A stretch of 64,000 nt of DNA from Candidatus Collinsella stercoripullorum (GCA_019117005.1 DXAO01000031.1:45598-109597); one strand, 5' to 3'; positions 41,985 to 53,138 are shown, numbered from the stretch's first letter. Numbers and translations are program-made. The notes: generated by a model from the letters alone, not told the origin.

Positions 41985-43934
41985 CTACGAACCGATGGAG
42001 GTCACGGCGAGCACCTCCGAGGCGGAGGCGGGCTCGGCCGCGTCCCCGTCCGCGTCGCCCGCGGAACCGGACCCCGCGGCGTCCTCCTCGGCCATGCAGG
42101 TGAACGAGATGGCGTCGCCCACGCGGTAGCGGACGATCTCCAGCTGATCGGGCAGGGCGAAGTCGTAGATCGCCGCATCGCCCTCGAGGGTCACGTAGAA
42201 GTGCGAGTTCCCGTCGACGACCGCCTGCGCCACGGTGGCGATCGTGCCGCTCACCTCGCGCTGCGCGCCCGATGCGGCCGCCTGCTCGTCGGACAGCGTG
42301 CCGTCGGCGGCGAGCATGGCCAGGTAGCCGTCCTGGCAGGCTGCGACCGTGCTCCCCGTCGCCACGTTCTGGTAGTGCTCGACGTTGATCATGGCGTACA
42401 TCTTCACCAGGCCGGCGTCGTCCTTCATCGACATGAAGTAGGTCGGCTCGCCCGCCACGTTCAGCAGCAGCGGGAAGGTCGCCTGGTAGCGCAGGTTCTG
42501 CAGCTCGCCCTCGGCGCTCTGCATGGCCGAGTCCTCCGTGGCCCCCGCGACCGGGTAAAAGTGGGACTCCCCGGTGCGCTGGTTCACCAGGATGAAACCG
42601 ATGTTCGAGCTGTCCGCCGTCACGCTCGAGACGCCGGAGTACAGGTAGATGTCCTCGCCCTGCGCGATGTAGTTGTACCCGAGCTCGCCGTCGGTCCCGC
42701 GCGTGGTCCGCACCACGTCGCGCTGACCGAGCCAGGAGTTGAGCCAGCCGTTGGCGTACATGCCGCTCCAGTTGTACTGCTCGATGATGAGGTCGCTCGG
42801 GTAGGCGCGGTCGACCCAGCTCGGCACCTCGTCCACCGCGTAATCCTCGGTCTCGCCCGTGCAGGCGTTGACGAGCACCACCCGCTGGATGGTCGTCCCC
42901 TCGAACAGCCCGATGGTACGGCGCTGGACGGGGTAGACCCACCACGGCGCGCCGTCGTCATCGAGCTCGAAGGACTTCTGGTCGAACATGTAGGTGGGGT
43001 AGGCGAGCTGGACGTAGCGGTCGACGTTGCGCGCGAGCGGCTCGGACTCGCTGTAGCGGATCGGCTCGTCCAGGCGGACGACCTCGGCCTCCTGCGTGAC
43101 CATGTCGACGAGCACGTAGGCGGGGATGCCCTGGTCGCGGTTGGAGAACCACTTGAACAGGTCGGCGTACACCAGCGGGCTCACGCGCACGGGGCGCCCG
43201 CGGTAGTTGATCTGGCTGTAGGCGTCGGAGATCTCGAACTGGCTCACGTACTCGGGGATGGAGCCCATGGCGCGGTCGCCCAGAAGGATGGCCGACGCGC
43301 GGTCGATGACCGGGACCTCGGAGTAATCGACCTCCTCGATGTCCTCGGCGAAGTCGCCGTCGGTGGTCTGGAGGATCGAGGCGTAGCGCTCGGCGTTGCC
43401 GGGAACGATGGGCATGCCCGCGATGACGCCGATCGCGAACGCCGCGATGACCGCGACGGGCAGGGCGATCAGCCGGCGGAAGACGGCCGCGCGGCGGCCG
43501 GACCGCAGCGACATGACCTTGAGCGCCACCGCGGCGACCGCGGCGATGACGATGATCCAGCTCCAGACCTGGGGGCTCTGGAGGTTGAGGGCGGGATGGA
43601 ACCACCAGTAGCCCACCGCGAGCGCGCAGGCGAGCACCACCAGGAGGATGACGAGGGCGCGGCGGCTCCACCGGGCGATGCGGTCGAGGAGCTCGCCGCC
43701 GACATGGCGCCCGCCGCGGCGGCCGGAGCCACCCTTGCCGGACGGGCGCCTCCCGCCGGCCCGGGAGCCGCCGGTCGCGCCCTTCGGGGGCGGGTCCGCG
43801 GACCCCTCATCGGAGGAGCCGGCGTCATCGACCACGGCGTCCACCGGGATCGCCCCGTCGTCGGCATCCCCCTCGGGGACCGGGATACCCAGCATGCGCA
43901 GCATCCTCATCAGGTTCTCGCGGTCGTCTGACAT
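41985..43934 (-). CDS. Large membrane-anchored extracytoplasmic protein, unknown function
   Basis: 649 residues. Disordered Gly/Arg/Asp-rich cytoplasmic start, then three helices (about 92-112, 123-141, 154-173). A soluble extracytoplasmic domain of about 450 residues follows, rich in Tyr and Trp (YINYRGRPVRVSPLVYADLF-like and IEQYNWSGMYANGWLNSWLG stretches), with a final Ala/Asp-rich tail. Homologues in anaerobic gut Actinobacteria and Firmicutes are annotated without function. Internal phrases such as RVVLVNACTGE and GFILVNQRTGESHFYPVAGA suggest repeated PepSY-like modules, which is tentative. Start at 43934 follows GGGAGGGAG. Confidence 0.78.
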   Translation of the reverse strand: MSDDRENLMRMLRMLGIPVPEGDADDGAIPVDAVVDDAGSSDEGSADPPPKGATGGSRAGGRRPSGKGGSGRRGGRHVGGELLDRIARWSRRALVILLVVLACALAVGYWWFHPALNLQSPQVWSWIIVIAAVAAVALKVMSLRSGRRAAVFRRLIALPVAVIAAFAIGVIAGMPIVPGNAERYASILQTTDGDFAEDIEEVDYSEVPVIDRASAILLGDRAMGSIPEYVSQFEISDAYSQINYRGRPVRVSPLVYADLFKWFSNRDQGIPAYVLVDMVTQEAEVVRLDEPIRYSESEPLARNVDRYVQLAYPTYMFDQKSFELDDDGAPWWVYPVQRRTIGLFEGTTIQRVVLVNACTGETEDYAVDEVPSWVDRAYPSDLIIEQYNWSGMYANGWLNSWLGQRDVVRTTRGTDGELGYNYIAQGEDIYLYSGVSSVTADSSNIGFILVNQRTGESHFYPVAGATEDSAMQSAEGELQNLRYQATFPLLLNVAGEPTYFMSMKDDAGLVKMYAMINVEHYQNVATGSTVAACQDGYLAMLAADGTLSDEQAAASGAQREVSGTIATVAQAVVDGNSHFYVTLEGDAAIYDFALPDQLEIVRYRVGDAISFTCMAEEDAAGSGSAGDADGDAAEPASASEVLAVTSIGS

Positions 43935-44132
43935 CGATCGCTCCCTCCCGTCTCGGGTTCGGTGAGGCCCCGCCCGCCGCGACGGCGCGCGGATACCTCG
44001 ATACGGCGGGGCGCCGGTTCGTCTAGCCATGATACCCATGGCCCGAGCCGGATGTCATCCTGTCCGGGGCCGGCCGCGCGAACGGCGGCGCGGCCGGAGA
44101 CGGGCGGCGATGGGGGCGCAGGCCGGCGCAGC

Positions 44133-45323
44133 TCAGTCCCGCGGCGTGCGCGCGAGCAGCCTGAGCACCGGGTCGAGCGGACCGGGCTGCAGGCGACGGC
44201 GGACGTCGGCCAGGCGCGCGGGGATGTCGATCCGCTGCGGGCAGTGGCGCGCGCAGGCTCCGCAGCCCACGCAGTTGCTCGCCAGGCGCGGGTGCCCGGT
44301 CCTGATCGCGCTCGCGGTGAAGTACTGCTGCATGCCGGTGAAGCGTCCGTGCGCGAAGCTCGCGTTGTACGCCGCGAAGCACCCGGGGATGTTCACGCCG
44401 TGCGGGCAGGGCATGCAGTAGGAGCATCCCGTGCACGGGACCCGGTTCGTCTCCTCGAAGACCCGCACGACGCGGGCGATCGCATCGAGCTGCGCACGCG
44501 TCATCGAGCCGGGCAGCGCGCGGCAGGCGATGTCGGCGTTCTCGTCCACCTGCTCGCACGACGACATGCCCGACAGCAGCATCGTCACCTCGGGATGGTT
44601 CCACACCCAGGAGAGCCCCCAGGCCGCCGGCGTCGTCAGCTCCCCGTCGGACGCCTCCTCAAGGACCCGGCGGGCGGGCGCGGGCATCTTGTCCGCGAGC
44701 CTGCCCCCCAGCAGGGGCTCCATCACGAAGACCGCCAGGCCGCGGGCGGCCGCCGCCTCGAGGCCCGCGGTCCCCGCCTGATAGCGCTCTCCGGTGTAGT
44801 TGTACTGGATCTGGCAGAAATCCCAGTCGTAGGCATCGAGGAGCACGGGGAAGTCGATCGAGCTGCCGTGGAAGGAGAACCCGATGCGCCCGATGCGCCC
44901 CGACGCCCTCTGCCGCTCGATCCACCCCTCGATCCCCAGCCCGACCAAGCGCTCCCATTGCCCGGGGCTCGTGATGTTGTGCATGAGGTAGTAGTCGACG
45001 CGGTCGGTGCGCAGCCGGCGGAGCTGCTCGTCGAGGTAGCGGTCGAAGTCGCGGGGACTCCGGCAGGAGGCGTGCGGGAGCTTGGTCGCCACGAGCACCC
45101 GGTCCCGCAGGCCGAGCTCGGAGAGGACCCTGCCGACGACCTCCTCGTTCCCCGGGTAGAGATAGGCGGTGTCCAGGTAGTTGACGCCGCGCTCCACCGC
45201 ACGGGAGACGATCTCGCGGGCGGCGCGCGGATCGGGCCGGCCGACGGCGAACCCGGGGAACCTCATGCACCCGAGGCCGAGCGCGGAGACGCGCCCGCCG
45301 CGGGGATCGACACGGTACTGCAT
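44133..45323 (-). CDS. Second aldo/keto reductase with ferredoxin domain
   Basis: 396 residues. Barrel motifs NYLDTAYLYPG, VLVATKLPH and YYLMHNI; Cys clusters CTGCSYCMPCPHG and CVGCGACARHCPQ at the C-terminus. Same domain plan as 37289-38428 but clearly diverged. Start at 45323 follows GAGGAGGGGT. The upstream ATG at 45338 overlaps that site. No MerR-type dyad is seen here, so the two copies are likely controlled differently. Confidence 0.9.
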   Translation of the reverse strand: MQYRVDPRGGRVSALGLGCMRFPGFAVGRPDPRAAREIVSRAVERGVNYLDTAYLYPGNEEVVGRVLSELGLRDRVLVATKLPHASCRSPRDFDRYLDEQLRRLRTDRVDYYLMHNITSPGQWERLVGLGIEGWIERQRASGRIGRIGFSFHGSSIDFPVLLDAYDWDFCQIQYNYTGERYQAGTAGLEAAAARGLAVFVMEPLLGGRLADKMPAPARRVLEEASDGELTTPAAWGLSWVWNHPEVTMLLSGMSSCEQVDENADIACRALPGSMTRAQLDAIARVVRVFEETNRVPCTGCSYCMPCPHGVNIPGCFAAYNASFAHGRFTGMQQYFTASAIRTGHPRLASNCVGCGACARHCPQRIDIPARLADVRRRLQPGPLDPVLRLLARTPRD

Positions 45324-45429
45324 ACCCCTCCTCATCATGCGGGTCGACGTGTGCGCGCTGCCCGGGGCCTTCCCCTGCCCGCGCCCGCGAAGGCGCCGCG
45401 CCGGGGAAGCCCCGCGCAGGGCGGATCGG

Positions 45430-45651
45430 CTACGCGACCGCCTCGCGCACGCGCTTGACGAGCTTCTTCTTGGAGGAGCAGACCACGAGCTCCCCGTCGA
45501 TGCGCGCGAAGGCGCATCCCGGGTCGGAGCGCCGCTTCGAGCATGCGTGGACGCAGCCCTCCTTCCATTCCCCCTTCTCGAGCACGCCCTTGAGGTCCTT
45601 CGGCTTCACACCGGAGCACTTCTTGCAGAACCTGACCCGCGCTTTACCCAT
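45430..45651 (-). CDS. Small cysteine-rich protein
   Basis: 73 residues. Cysteines in RFCKKCSGVK (CxxC), GCVHACSKR (CxxxC), PGCAF and VVCSSKK, with many lysines and arginines. The spacing could hold zinc or an Fe-S cluster; the layout recalls thioredoxin-fold ferredoxin-like proteins but no family is certain. Start at 45651 follows GAGGAGGTCGCC. Divergent from nothing close; single gene. Confidence 0.7.
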   Translation of the reverse strand: MGKARVRFCKKCSGVKPKDLKGVLEKGEWKEGCVHACSKRRSDPGCAFARIDGELVVCSSKKKLVKRVREAVA

Positions 45652-45813
45652 GGCGACCTCCTCGGTCGGAAACGGTCGGAATAATTGCCACTCGAATTGT
45701 TTCATATAGCTAACCCGAAGGGAAGACCCGAATCCGAACGAAGGGGGCGCGTGCGCGGCGGGCGATCGGCGCGCTCCGGGGCCGGAGGAGCGCCGGGGCC
45801 CGTGCCGCGGGGC

Positions 45814-45981
45814 TCAGCGGCGGTCGCGATACCAGCGGACGAGGACCGCGACGGCGAGCACGGTGAACACGAAGGGCAGCAGCCGCAGCGCGCCCCACAG
45901 CACCGCTCCCACGAACGAGAGCGCGAGCGAGATGACGGCGGCGAGCACCAGCAGCGCGGCGATGATGACCAGGATGTCCAT
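45814..45981 (-). CDS. Small two-helix membrane protein
   Basis: 55 residues: ILVIIAALLVLAAVISLALS and a second hydrophobic stretch to VLAVAVLVRWYRDRR. Preceded by AAGGGCTGCC. Basic C-terminus suggests that end is cytoplasmic. Function unknown. Divergently oriented to the acylphosphatase gene 157 nt away. Confidence 0.6.
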   Translation of the reverse strand: MDILVIIAALLVLAAVISLALSFVGAVLWGALRLLPFVFTVLAVAVLVRWYRDRR

Positions 45982-46138
45982 GGCAGCCCTTCGTCGGGGA
46001 CGGTCCCTTGCATTATCCACTCTCGCACGGGCCCGCGCGCCGCTCATCCGCGGGGTGCACGAAACCGCCAGCGAGGGGGTCCGATGGCCGAGGGGTACAA
46101 TGGGGCCGTCGTCGGCGTCGATGATCCAGGAGGCGCGC

Positions 46139-46549
46139 ATGGGGCTGATCGACCGCATCAAGGCATGGGGAGGCTCGCCGGAGGGCGGGGTACAACCGCG
46201 CAGCCCGCTCGAGCGGGAGCTCATCGAACGGCTTCAGGACGCGCTCCCCGACCCGTCCCGCGCCGGGGAGCCCATGAGGTTCCGGATGCGCTTCACCGGC
46301 CTCGTGCAGGGCGTGGGGTTCCGCTGGACCAACATGGGGCTCGCGCGCGAGCGGGGGCTCACCGGGTGGGTGCGCAACCTGGACGACGGCTCCGTCGAGA
46401 TGGAGATCCAGGGGACGCCGGGCGGGCTCATCGTCCATCTGGACCGCCTGCACGACTCCTACCGCAGGTACGGCAACCGCATCTGGCTGGAGGAGGCGGA
46501 GCGGATCGAGCCCGTCGACGGCGAGGACGAGTTCGACGCGCGCTACTGA
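46139..46549 (+). CDS. Acylphosphatase with N-terminal extension
   Basis: 136 residues, of which 46-136 are the acylphosphatase fold. Catalytic R62 in LVQGVGFRWTN and N80 in GWVRNLDDGSVEME. The first 45 residues (GLIDRIKAWGGSPEGG and a helix) are extra compared with the usual 90-residue enzyme. It hydrolyses acyl phosphates. ATG follows CCAGGAGGCGCGC. The closing YGNRIWLEEAERIEPV is typical of this group. Confidence 0.88.
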   Translation: MGLIDRIKAWGGSPEGGVQPRSPLERELIERLQDALPDPSRAGEPMRFRMRFTGLVQGVGFRWTNMGLARERGLTGWVRNLDDGSVEMEIQGTPGGLIVHLDRLHDSYRRYGNRIWLEEAERIEPVDGEDEFDARY

Positions 46550-46654
46550 GCCGGGGCCGCATCCCTTTTTCGGGGAGATGGGATCCGAGCGGGCGGGAAC
46601 CGGCGGGCGCCGCCATAATGGGCTGGCCGATCATCACGCGAAAGGGAGCGACCT

Positions 46655-47143
46655 TTGAACGTCACCATCTACACCGACGGCGCCGCGCGCGGCAACCCGG
46701 GGCGCGGCGGATACGGAGCCGTGCTGCGCTACACCGCCCCCTCGGGGAAGGAGCACGTCCTGGAGCTCTCCCGCGGATACGAGCGGACCACCAACAACCG
46801 GATGGAGCTCATGGCGGCCATAGCCGCGCTCGAGGTGCTCAACCGCCCCTGCACCGTCGAGCTGCATTCCGACTCGCAGTACGTGGTCAACGCGTTCAAC
46901 AAGCACTGGGTCGACGGCTGGATCAAACGGGGCTGGAAGACCGCCGCCAAGAAGCCCGTCAAGAACCCCGACCTGTGGAAGCGCCTGCTCAAGGCCATGG
47001 AGCCCCACGACGTGACCTTCAGATGGGTGAAGGGCCATGCGGGCCACACCTTCAACGAGCGCTGCGACCAGCTCGCCACCTCCGCGGCCGACGAGGGCCC
47101 GCGCGTCGTCGACGAGGGCTTCGTCGAGGGGGACGCCGACTGA
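46655..47143 (+). CDS. rnhA: Ribonuclease HI
   Basis: 162 residues. Acidic catalytic set D8, E51, D73 and D138 and the basic handle [16 protein letters not shown] are complete; H131 lies in [10 protein letters not shown]. Removes RNA from RNA-DNA hybrids. It starts with TTG (TTGAACGTC) after AAAGGGAGCGACC, the only TTG start in the window. Single gene, followed by a 9-bp GC hairpin at 47219-47243. Confidence 0.95.
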   Translation: MNVTIYTDGAARGNPGRGGYGAVLRYTAPSGKEHVLELSRGYERTTNNRMELMAAIAALEVLNRPCTVELHSDSQYVVNAFNKHWVDGWIKRGWKTAAKKPVKNPDLWKRLLKAMEPHDVTFRWVKGHAGHTFNERCDQLATSAADEGPRVVDEGFVEGDAD

Positions 47144-47474
47144 CGGACGGGCGACCGGGGCCGCGGCCGCGCACGGCGGGGCCCGCGACGGAACCTCGCC
47201 GTGCGCCGCGAGCCTTAGCGCCACGGGCGCACGCCCCGTGGCGTGACGGGCCCCGCGCCCCCGCGAGGACCCCGTCCCCCTCATATACCGACCCCTCATG
47301 CGCCCGCACCCCGTCGGCGCGCCGACGCTGCCGGAACGGCGGACACCGACCCCCCGTTCCCCGGAACGCTACCGAAACTATGGCATTTTATGTGGACGCA
47401 GCGCGTGCGCTTGCCGGATGCCGGCGCTTCTGCTGAAATGCTGTCAAGAACGGTTCACGATAAGGGAGGTCGGC
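47144..47474. other. Intergenic region rnhA-fur
   Basis: 331 nt. It holds a perfect 9-bp hairpin CGCCACGGG/CCCGTGGCG (47219-47243), a possible rnhA terminator without T-run. Nearer the fur gene is an AT-richer patch (47380-47395) that probably belongs to its promoter. No gene seen. Confidence 0.5.
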
Positions 47475-47876
47475 ATGGCGGTGCAGCGCAGGAACACGAA
47501 GCAGCGCGCCCTGGTCCTCGACGCCGTTCGCGCGCGGTGCGACCATCCGACCGCGGAGGACATCTACCTCGACGTCCGGCGCCAGGACGACCGCATCAGC
47601 CGCGCGACGGTCTACCGCAACCTGCGCCTCCTCGAGCAGACGCATGCCATCACCTGCGTGAAGGCCCCCGGCGGAGACCGGTTCGACCTGCGTCTGGACG
47701 CCCATTGCCACGTGGTGTGCACCGAATGCGGCGCGGTGATCGATGCCACGGTGCCCTACGACGCGGGGGCCGATGACGCCGTCGCCCGCGAGACCGGCTA
47801 CGAGATCGCCTCCCACAGCACCATCTTCGAGGGCGTGTGCCCCGCCTGCCGCGCGAAGGCGGCGCGCTCAGCCTGA
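47475..47876 (+). CDS. Fur-family transcriptional regulator
   Basis: 133 residues. Winged helix with HPTAEDIYLDVRR and ISRATVYRNLRLLEQ, then a metal domain with HCHVVCTECGAVIDA and VCPACRAK (two CxxC, structural zinc). The His/Asp set cannot tell Fur, PerR, Zur or Mur apart. No transporter or catalase is adjacent. SD AAGGGAGGTCGGC. An oxidative-stress (PerR-like) role would fit an anaerobe but is a guess. Confidence 0.9.
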   Translation: MAVQRRNTKQRALVLDAVRARCDHPTAEDIYLDVRRQDDRISRATVYRNLRLLEQTHAITCVKAPGGDRFDLRLDAHCHVVCTECGAVIDATVPYDAGADDAVARETGYEIASHSTIFEGVCPACRAKAARSA

Positions 47877-47949
47877 CGGACCCGTCCCGGCACAGGCGGA
47901 CCGGACCCCGCATGCAGGGGCCTCCGCGGCGCGGGCGCCGGCCCGCCCC

Positions 47950-48399
47950 CTAATCGCGCGAGATCCCCCGGAGCCGCTCCAGGATCAACGCGAGCGAGCG
48001 GTACATCTGGACGCGCTGGATATCGCCCAGCTCCTCGCCCGCCTCCGCGACCACGCGGCGGATGACCTCCCCCATCTCGGCGTCGCTGCGCCTGCCGCGC
48101 TCGGTGAGGCGGACCGGCGCGCGGTAGCGCGAGCCGCCGGCATCGCCCTCGCATACCTCCACGAGGCCCTGCTCCTCCAACCGGGCCAGCGAGCGCGAGA
48201 CCGCGGCGCGCGTGAGGTCGGCCTCCCGGGCGAGCTCGGCGCCGGTCAGCCCCTCCTCGTGGCGGCCCAGGTAGTACAGGGACATGACATCCGAGCCGCG
48301 TATCCCCAGGCGCGCCGCCTCGACCGCCTTGATCCGCTGGATCTCCTTGGAGATGAGCGAGATGAGCCCCACGAAGTCCTCGAACCGCGTCTGCTCCAT
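47950..48399 (-). CDS. MarR-family transcriptional regulator
   Basis: 149 residues. Winged helix-turn-helix: GLTGAELAREADLTRAAVSR then SLARLEEQGLVEVCEGD and YRAPVRLTERGRR. SD GGAGGCCGAC. A dyad 34 nt upstream is a probable autoregulatory operator. The target may also include the B3/4 gene upstream on the same strand. Ligand unknown. Confidence 0.88.
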   Translation of the reverse strand: MEQTRFEDFVGLISLISKEIQRIKAVEAARLGIRGSDVMSLYYLGRHEEGLTGAELAREADLTRAAVSRSLARLEEQGLVEVCEGDAGGSRYRAPVRLTERGRRSDAEMGEVIRRVVAEAGEELGDIQRVQMYRSLALILERLRGISRD

Positions 48400-48432
48400 G
48401 TCGGCCTCCGTCCGCCGTCTCCCCGCCTGTCT

Positions 48433-48448
48433 TGTTGACAGGTTAACA
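48433..48448. promoter_or_regulatory. Candidate MarR operator
   Basis: TGTTGACAGGTTAACA, an imperfect dyad matching TGTTnACnnGTnAACA on both strands, directly upstream of the MarR gene and downstream of the B3/4 gene. Confidence 0.5.
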
Positions 48449-48506
48449 TCGCATCGGCCGCTCCGGGGCGGCGGCGCGGCGCGGGCGACGGAGGACACGA
48501 ACACCA

Positions 48507-48544
48507 CACGCCGGGCACGCCGGCGCCCCGGCACGCCCGGCGTG
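48507..48544 (-). terminator. Hairpin after the B3/4 gene
   Basis: 10-bp stem CACGCCGGGC/GCCCGGCGTG with an inner GC-rich loop, 20 nt after the stop. No T-run. Confidence 0.4.
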
Positions 48545-48563
48545 CGTCGCGCCCCGATCGGGG

Positions 48564-49292
48564 TCAGTCCTCGATGACGACCTCGCGGTCCGCCGCCGTG
48601 ACGAGCCTCTTGACCGCGATGGTCGCCCCCAGGTAGCGCTCGACCAGCTCGGCGAGCTCGTCGAGGGCGGCTCGGCAGTCCCCCACGCGCCCGGGCTCCA
48701 CGCACTCGATGATCAGAAACGCGTTGACCGAGTCGTCGGTGAGCGCCGTGCGCACGCCGTCGCGCCAGTTCCAGCAGCGGCAGACCGCCCCCTCGTCGTC
48801 CAGGTAGCACAGCTCCCCCGGCAGCGTCGGGTCCTCGGCGCCGTCCTCGCCGAGCGGCACGAAGGCGTCCCCGCCCTGCGTGACGGTGAGGCGCAGGTCG
48901 CCCGAGAAGGAGTCGATGTCCTCGCCGCCCACCGGCAGCGCGTACTTGAGCGAGACGGCGTTGTACACGTCCACCGACGGCGTGATCGGCCCCACGGGGC
49001 GCCCCTTGATCACCCGCTTGAGCAGGTTCTCGATCGAGCAGCGGGCGCCCTTCTTCGTCTTGAACCTGCGGTACGCCTCGCGCCATGCGCGCACCGGCTC
49101 GTTCTCGGAGATGGTGTCGCTGGTGATGTGGCGCTCGGCCAGGCGGTTGGCGCCCTCGAGCAGGGAGGCGAGCTCGGCGCGCCCCTGCTCGCCCACCTCG
49201 TCGGCGCTCCTCATGCCGCGGGCCACGATCACGCCGATCGCGGCATCCGGGAACAGCTGCCAGAACGAATCCTCCGTCACGAAGCGCTTCAT
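48564..49292 (-). CDS. B3/B4 tRNA-binding domain protein
   Basis: 242 residues. Free-standing version of the B3/B4 editing-related domain of phenylalanyl-tRNA synthetase beta chain: VRAWREAYRRFKTKKGARCS, SIENLLKRVIKGRPVGPITP and VDVYNAVSLKYALPVGGED are its core. Free B3/B4 proteins may clear mischarged tRNA, as shown for some related editing domains; activity here is unproven. SD GAAGGGGGAGCGAC. Confidence 0.87.
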   Translation of the reverse strand: MKRFVTEDSFWQLFPDAAIGVIVARGMRSADEVGEQGRAELASLLEGANRLAERHITSDTISENEPVRAWREAYRRFKTKKGARCSIENLLKRVIKGRPVGPITPSVDVYNAVSLKYALPVGGEDIDSFSGDLRLTVTQGGDAFVPLGEDGAEDPTLPGELCYLDDEGAVCRCWNWRDGVRTALTDDSVNAFLIIECVEPGRVGDCRAALDELAELVERYLGATIAVKRLVTAADREVVIED

Positions 49293-49483
49293 GTCGCTCC
49301 CCCTTCCGCGGCCGCCCGGGCCCCGGGCGCCCCGCGTCGATGCGGAAGGGCGCCCACCCGCCGACCGCCTTCCAAGTCCTACGGTGCCGGCACGTGGGCG
49401 CCCTCAGCGCCGCCCCCATCCGGAGAAGGGGGCACTCTGTCGATACATCGGGGCCGCCGCGTGCGACGGCCCCGCTCCCTATC

Positions 49484-51073
<1,590 letters not shown>

Positions 51074-51359
51074 ATGCAGCTACCTTTCATACACCCGGCG
51101 CGCGGTGCGGCGCGCCATAAACGATACCCGAAGCAGGGCGATGCGCCGCGCCGCCGCTCGACGAAGGCGGCACACCATTCGCATCATACCCGCCCCCGCT
51201 CGACGGCGTACAGGGCCATTCCGTCGAAAGACAGCGAAAAGACCCCCGGTGGCACATGAGGCCCGTACCCTTGACAAGGCGGCTGCGGTTGTGCAAGAGA
51301 CCCGGTGAGGGGGTCGGCGGGCGCCGTCCGCGGGGCCGGCGCGCCGGGCGCGGGACCCG

Positions 51360-52916
51360 CTACAGCCAGGCCCCCGCCAGGGCGAGCGCCGACATGGCGA
51401 CGAGGAAGCCGAGCGCATAGGGCAGCACCGCGCGCAGCAGCTCCGCGTCGCGGCCCACCACGCGCACGGAGGCGAGCCCGATGGCGAGGGTCTGCGGGGA
51501 GAGCATCTTGCCCGCGGCGACGCCCAGCTCGTTCAGGGCGACCATCCAATAGGGGTCCGTCCCGAGGGCCGTGGCCGCCTCGAGCTGGATCGGGCCGAAC
51601 AGCATGGCCGAGCTCGTGCCCGACCCCGTGACGAACGCCCCCACCGCGCCGATCCAAGGCGCCGCGAGCGGGAACAGCGCGCCGGTCACCCCGATGCAGA
51701 ACGCGGAGATATCCGAGATCATGCCCGCGTACCCCATCACCTTCGCGCACCCGAGCACGGCGAGCATCGTCGCCGCCGTGGGCGCCATCTGGCGCAGCGT
51801 CGCGGCGAGCACGGAGAGCATCCGCCGGGGCCCCGCCCCCTGGATGAGGCCGCCCGCGACCGCCGCGGCGAAGATCCACACGCCCGGCGTGTTCACCCAG
51901 CTGAACGTCAGCGACCCGGGGGCCTCGCCGCAGTAGACGGTGGCGGTGGACGAGAATCCCGCGAGCCACGCGTTCAGCGGGCCGGAGAGCTTCGAGGTGC
52001 CGAGCAGGAGCACGAAGATCAGGATGAAGCACGACCACGCGCGCAGCGCGCCGGCGGCGCCGACGGGCTCCTCCGCCCCGGCGTCCATGTGGAAGCGGGG
52101 GTCCAGGGCGCCCGAGCGCTCGGCGCGGGCCCCGAGCGCCGCCGTGGCGGCGAGCGAGCACAGGCTCCCCACGACGACGGCGAGCTCGGGCCCCACGAGC
52201 GCGGCGACGAGCGCGCACGCCGCCGCGAACGACGCCCCCGAGGCGAGCGCGACCGGCGCCACGCCGCGCAGGCGCTCGAGCGCGCCCGCGGTCCCGGTGT
52301 TGCCGCGCCCCGCGATGAGCGCGATCAGGAACGGCGCCGCCACGTAGAAGGGGGACAGCTGCAGCGCCTCGGTGAAGGCGAGCCCGTTGGCGTCGAGCCC
52401 CACGAGCCCGGCGAGGGAGACGGTGGGGATGCCGATGGAGCCGAACGCCGTGGGCACGCCGTTGGCGACCAGGCACATGAGCACCGCGGTCAGCGGGTCG
52501 AACCCCATGCCCGCGAGCATCCCGGCGGGGATCGCCACCGCGGTGCCGAAGCCCGCCATGCCCTCCATGAACCCGCCGAAGCACCAGGCGATGAGCAGGG
52601 CCAGGATGCGCCGGTCGCTCGAGACCGAGGCGATCATGCGCCCGATGACGTCCATCGCCCCCGTGCTCACGCAGAGGTTGTAGGTGAAGACCGCGGCGAC
52701 GATGACCAGCACGATCGGCCAGAGCGCCATGAGGAAGCCCTCGAGGCTCGCCGTGGCGACCTCCGCCGGCCCCATGCCCCAGCGCGCCATGGCCAGCGCG
52801 CAGGCGATGGCGAACGACCCCGCGGCAGCCTTCCAGGCGGGGAGCCTGAACGCCAGCAGGGCGACGACCAGCCACAGGATCGGAGCGAGTGCGAGGACGA
52901 AGGCGAGCGGATCCAT
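51360..52916 (-). CDS. L-lactate permease (LctP family)
   Basis: 518 residues, about 12-14 helices. FGGFMEGMAGFGTAVAIPAG near 115 and TAFGSIGIPTV near 156 are family motifs. Also GCAKVMGYAGMISDIS and GSGTSSAMLFGPIQLEAA near 415. Proton-coupled uptake of lactate or glycolate is the known role. Single gene next to pckA. An AT-rich dyad lies 37 nt before the start, where a repressor could act. Confidence 0.88.
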   Translation of the reverse strand: MDPLAFVLALAPILWLVVALLAFRLPAWKAAAGSFAIACALAMARWGMGPAEVATASLEGFLMALWPIVLVIVAAVFTYNLCVSTGAMDVIGRMIASVSSDRRILALLIAWCFGGFMEGMAGFGTAVAIPAGMLAGMGFDPLTAVLMCLVANGVPTAFGSIGIPTVSLAGLVGLDANGLAFTEALQLSPFYVAAPFLIALIAGRGNTGTAGALERLRGVAPVALASGASFAAACALVAALVGPELAVVVGSLCSLAATAALGARAERSGALDPRFHMDAGAEEPVGAAGALRAWSCFILIFVLLLGTSKLSGPLNAWLAGFSSTATVYCGEAPGSLTFSWVNTPGVWIFAAAVAGGLIQGAGPRRMLSVLAATLRQMAPTAATMLAVLGCAKVMGYAGMISDISAFCIGVTGALFPLAAPWIGAVGAFVTGSGTSSAMLFGPIQLEAATALGTDPYWMVALNELGVAAGKMLSPQTLAIGLASVRVVGRDAELLRAVLPYALGFLVAMSALALAGAWL

Positions 52917-52952
52917 GGTCCCTCCTCATGGCCCAAGAAGAAAAAAAGGAAT

Positions 52953-52981
52953 GGAAAATAATTTTCCTCCCCGCCATGATA
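52953..52981 (-). promoter_or_regulatory. Promoter -10 and operator-like dyad of the lactate permease gene
   Basis: Minus-strand -10 TATCAT (52976-52981) followed at the expected RNA start by the perfect dyad GGAAAAT-A-ATTTTCC (52953-52967). A dyad just past the start point fits a repressor. No -35 match. Confidence 0.45.
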
Positions 52982-53132
52982 CCGCAGGAGGCCCCCGGCG
53001 GGCCCGCACCTTCGCGCATGCCGGGCCACAACCTCCGCGACTGCCGCGGCGGACGGGCGCCCGGGACGCCCCGAACCGCCCGGGAGGCATGTAACGAGAC
53101 GGCGCCGGCGGGGCGGCAGGGGGCGGGCGCGG

Positions 53133-53138
53133 GTATAA
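53133..53138 (+). promoter_or_regulatory. -10 element of the Wzx-like gene
   Basis: Consensus TATAAT, 42 nt before the GTG start. Surrounding sequence is all G/C and no -35 match is seen. Confidence 0.45.

Noticed and set aside
46581..47299. Minus-strand frame over rnhA
   Set aside because: Antisense shadow of RNase HI with no family features.
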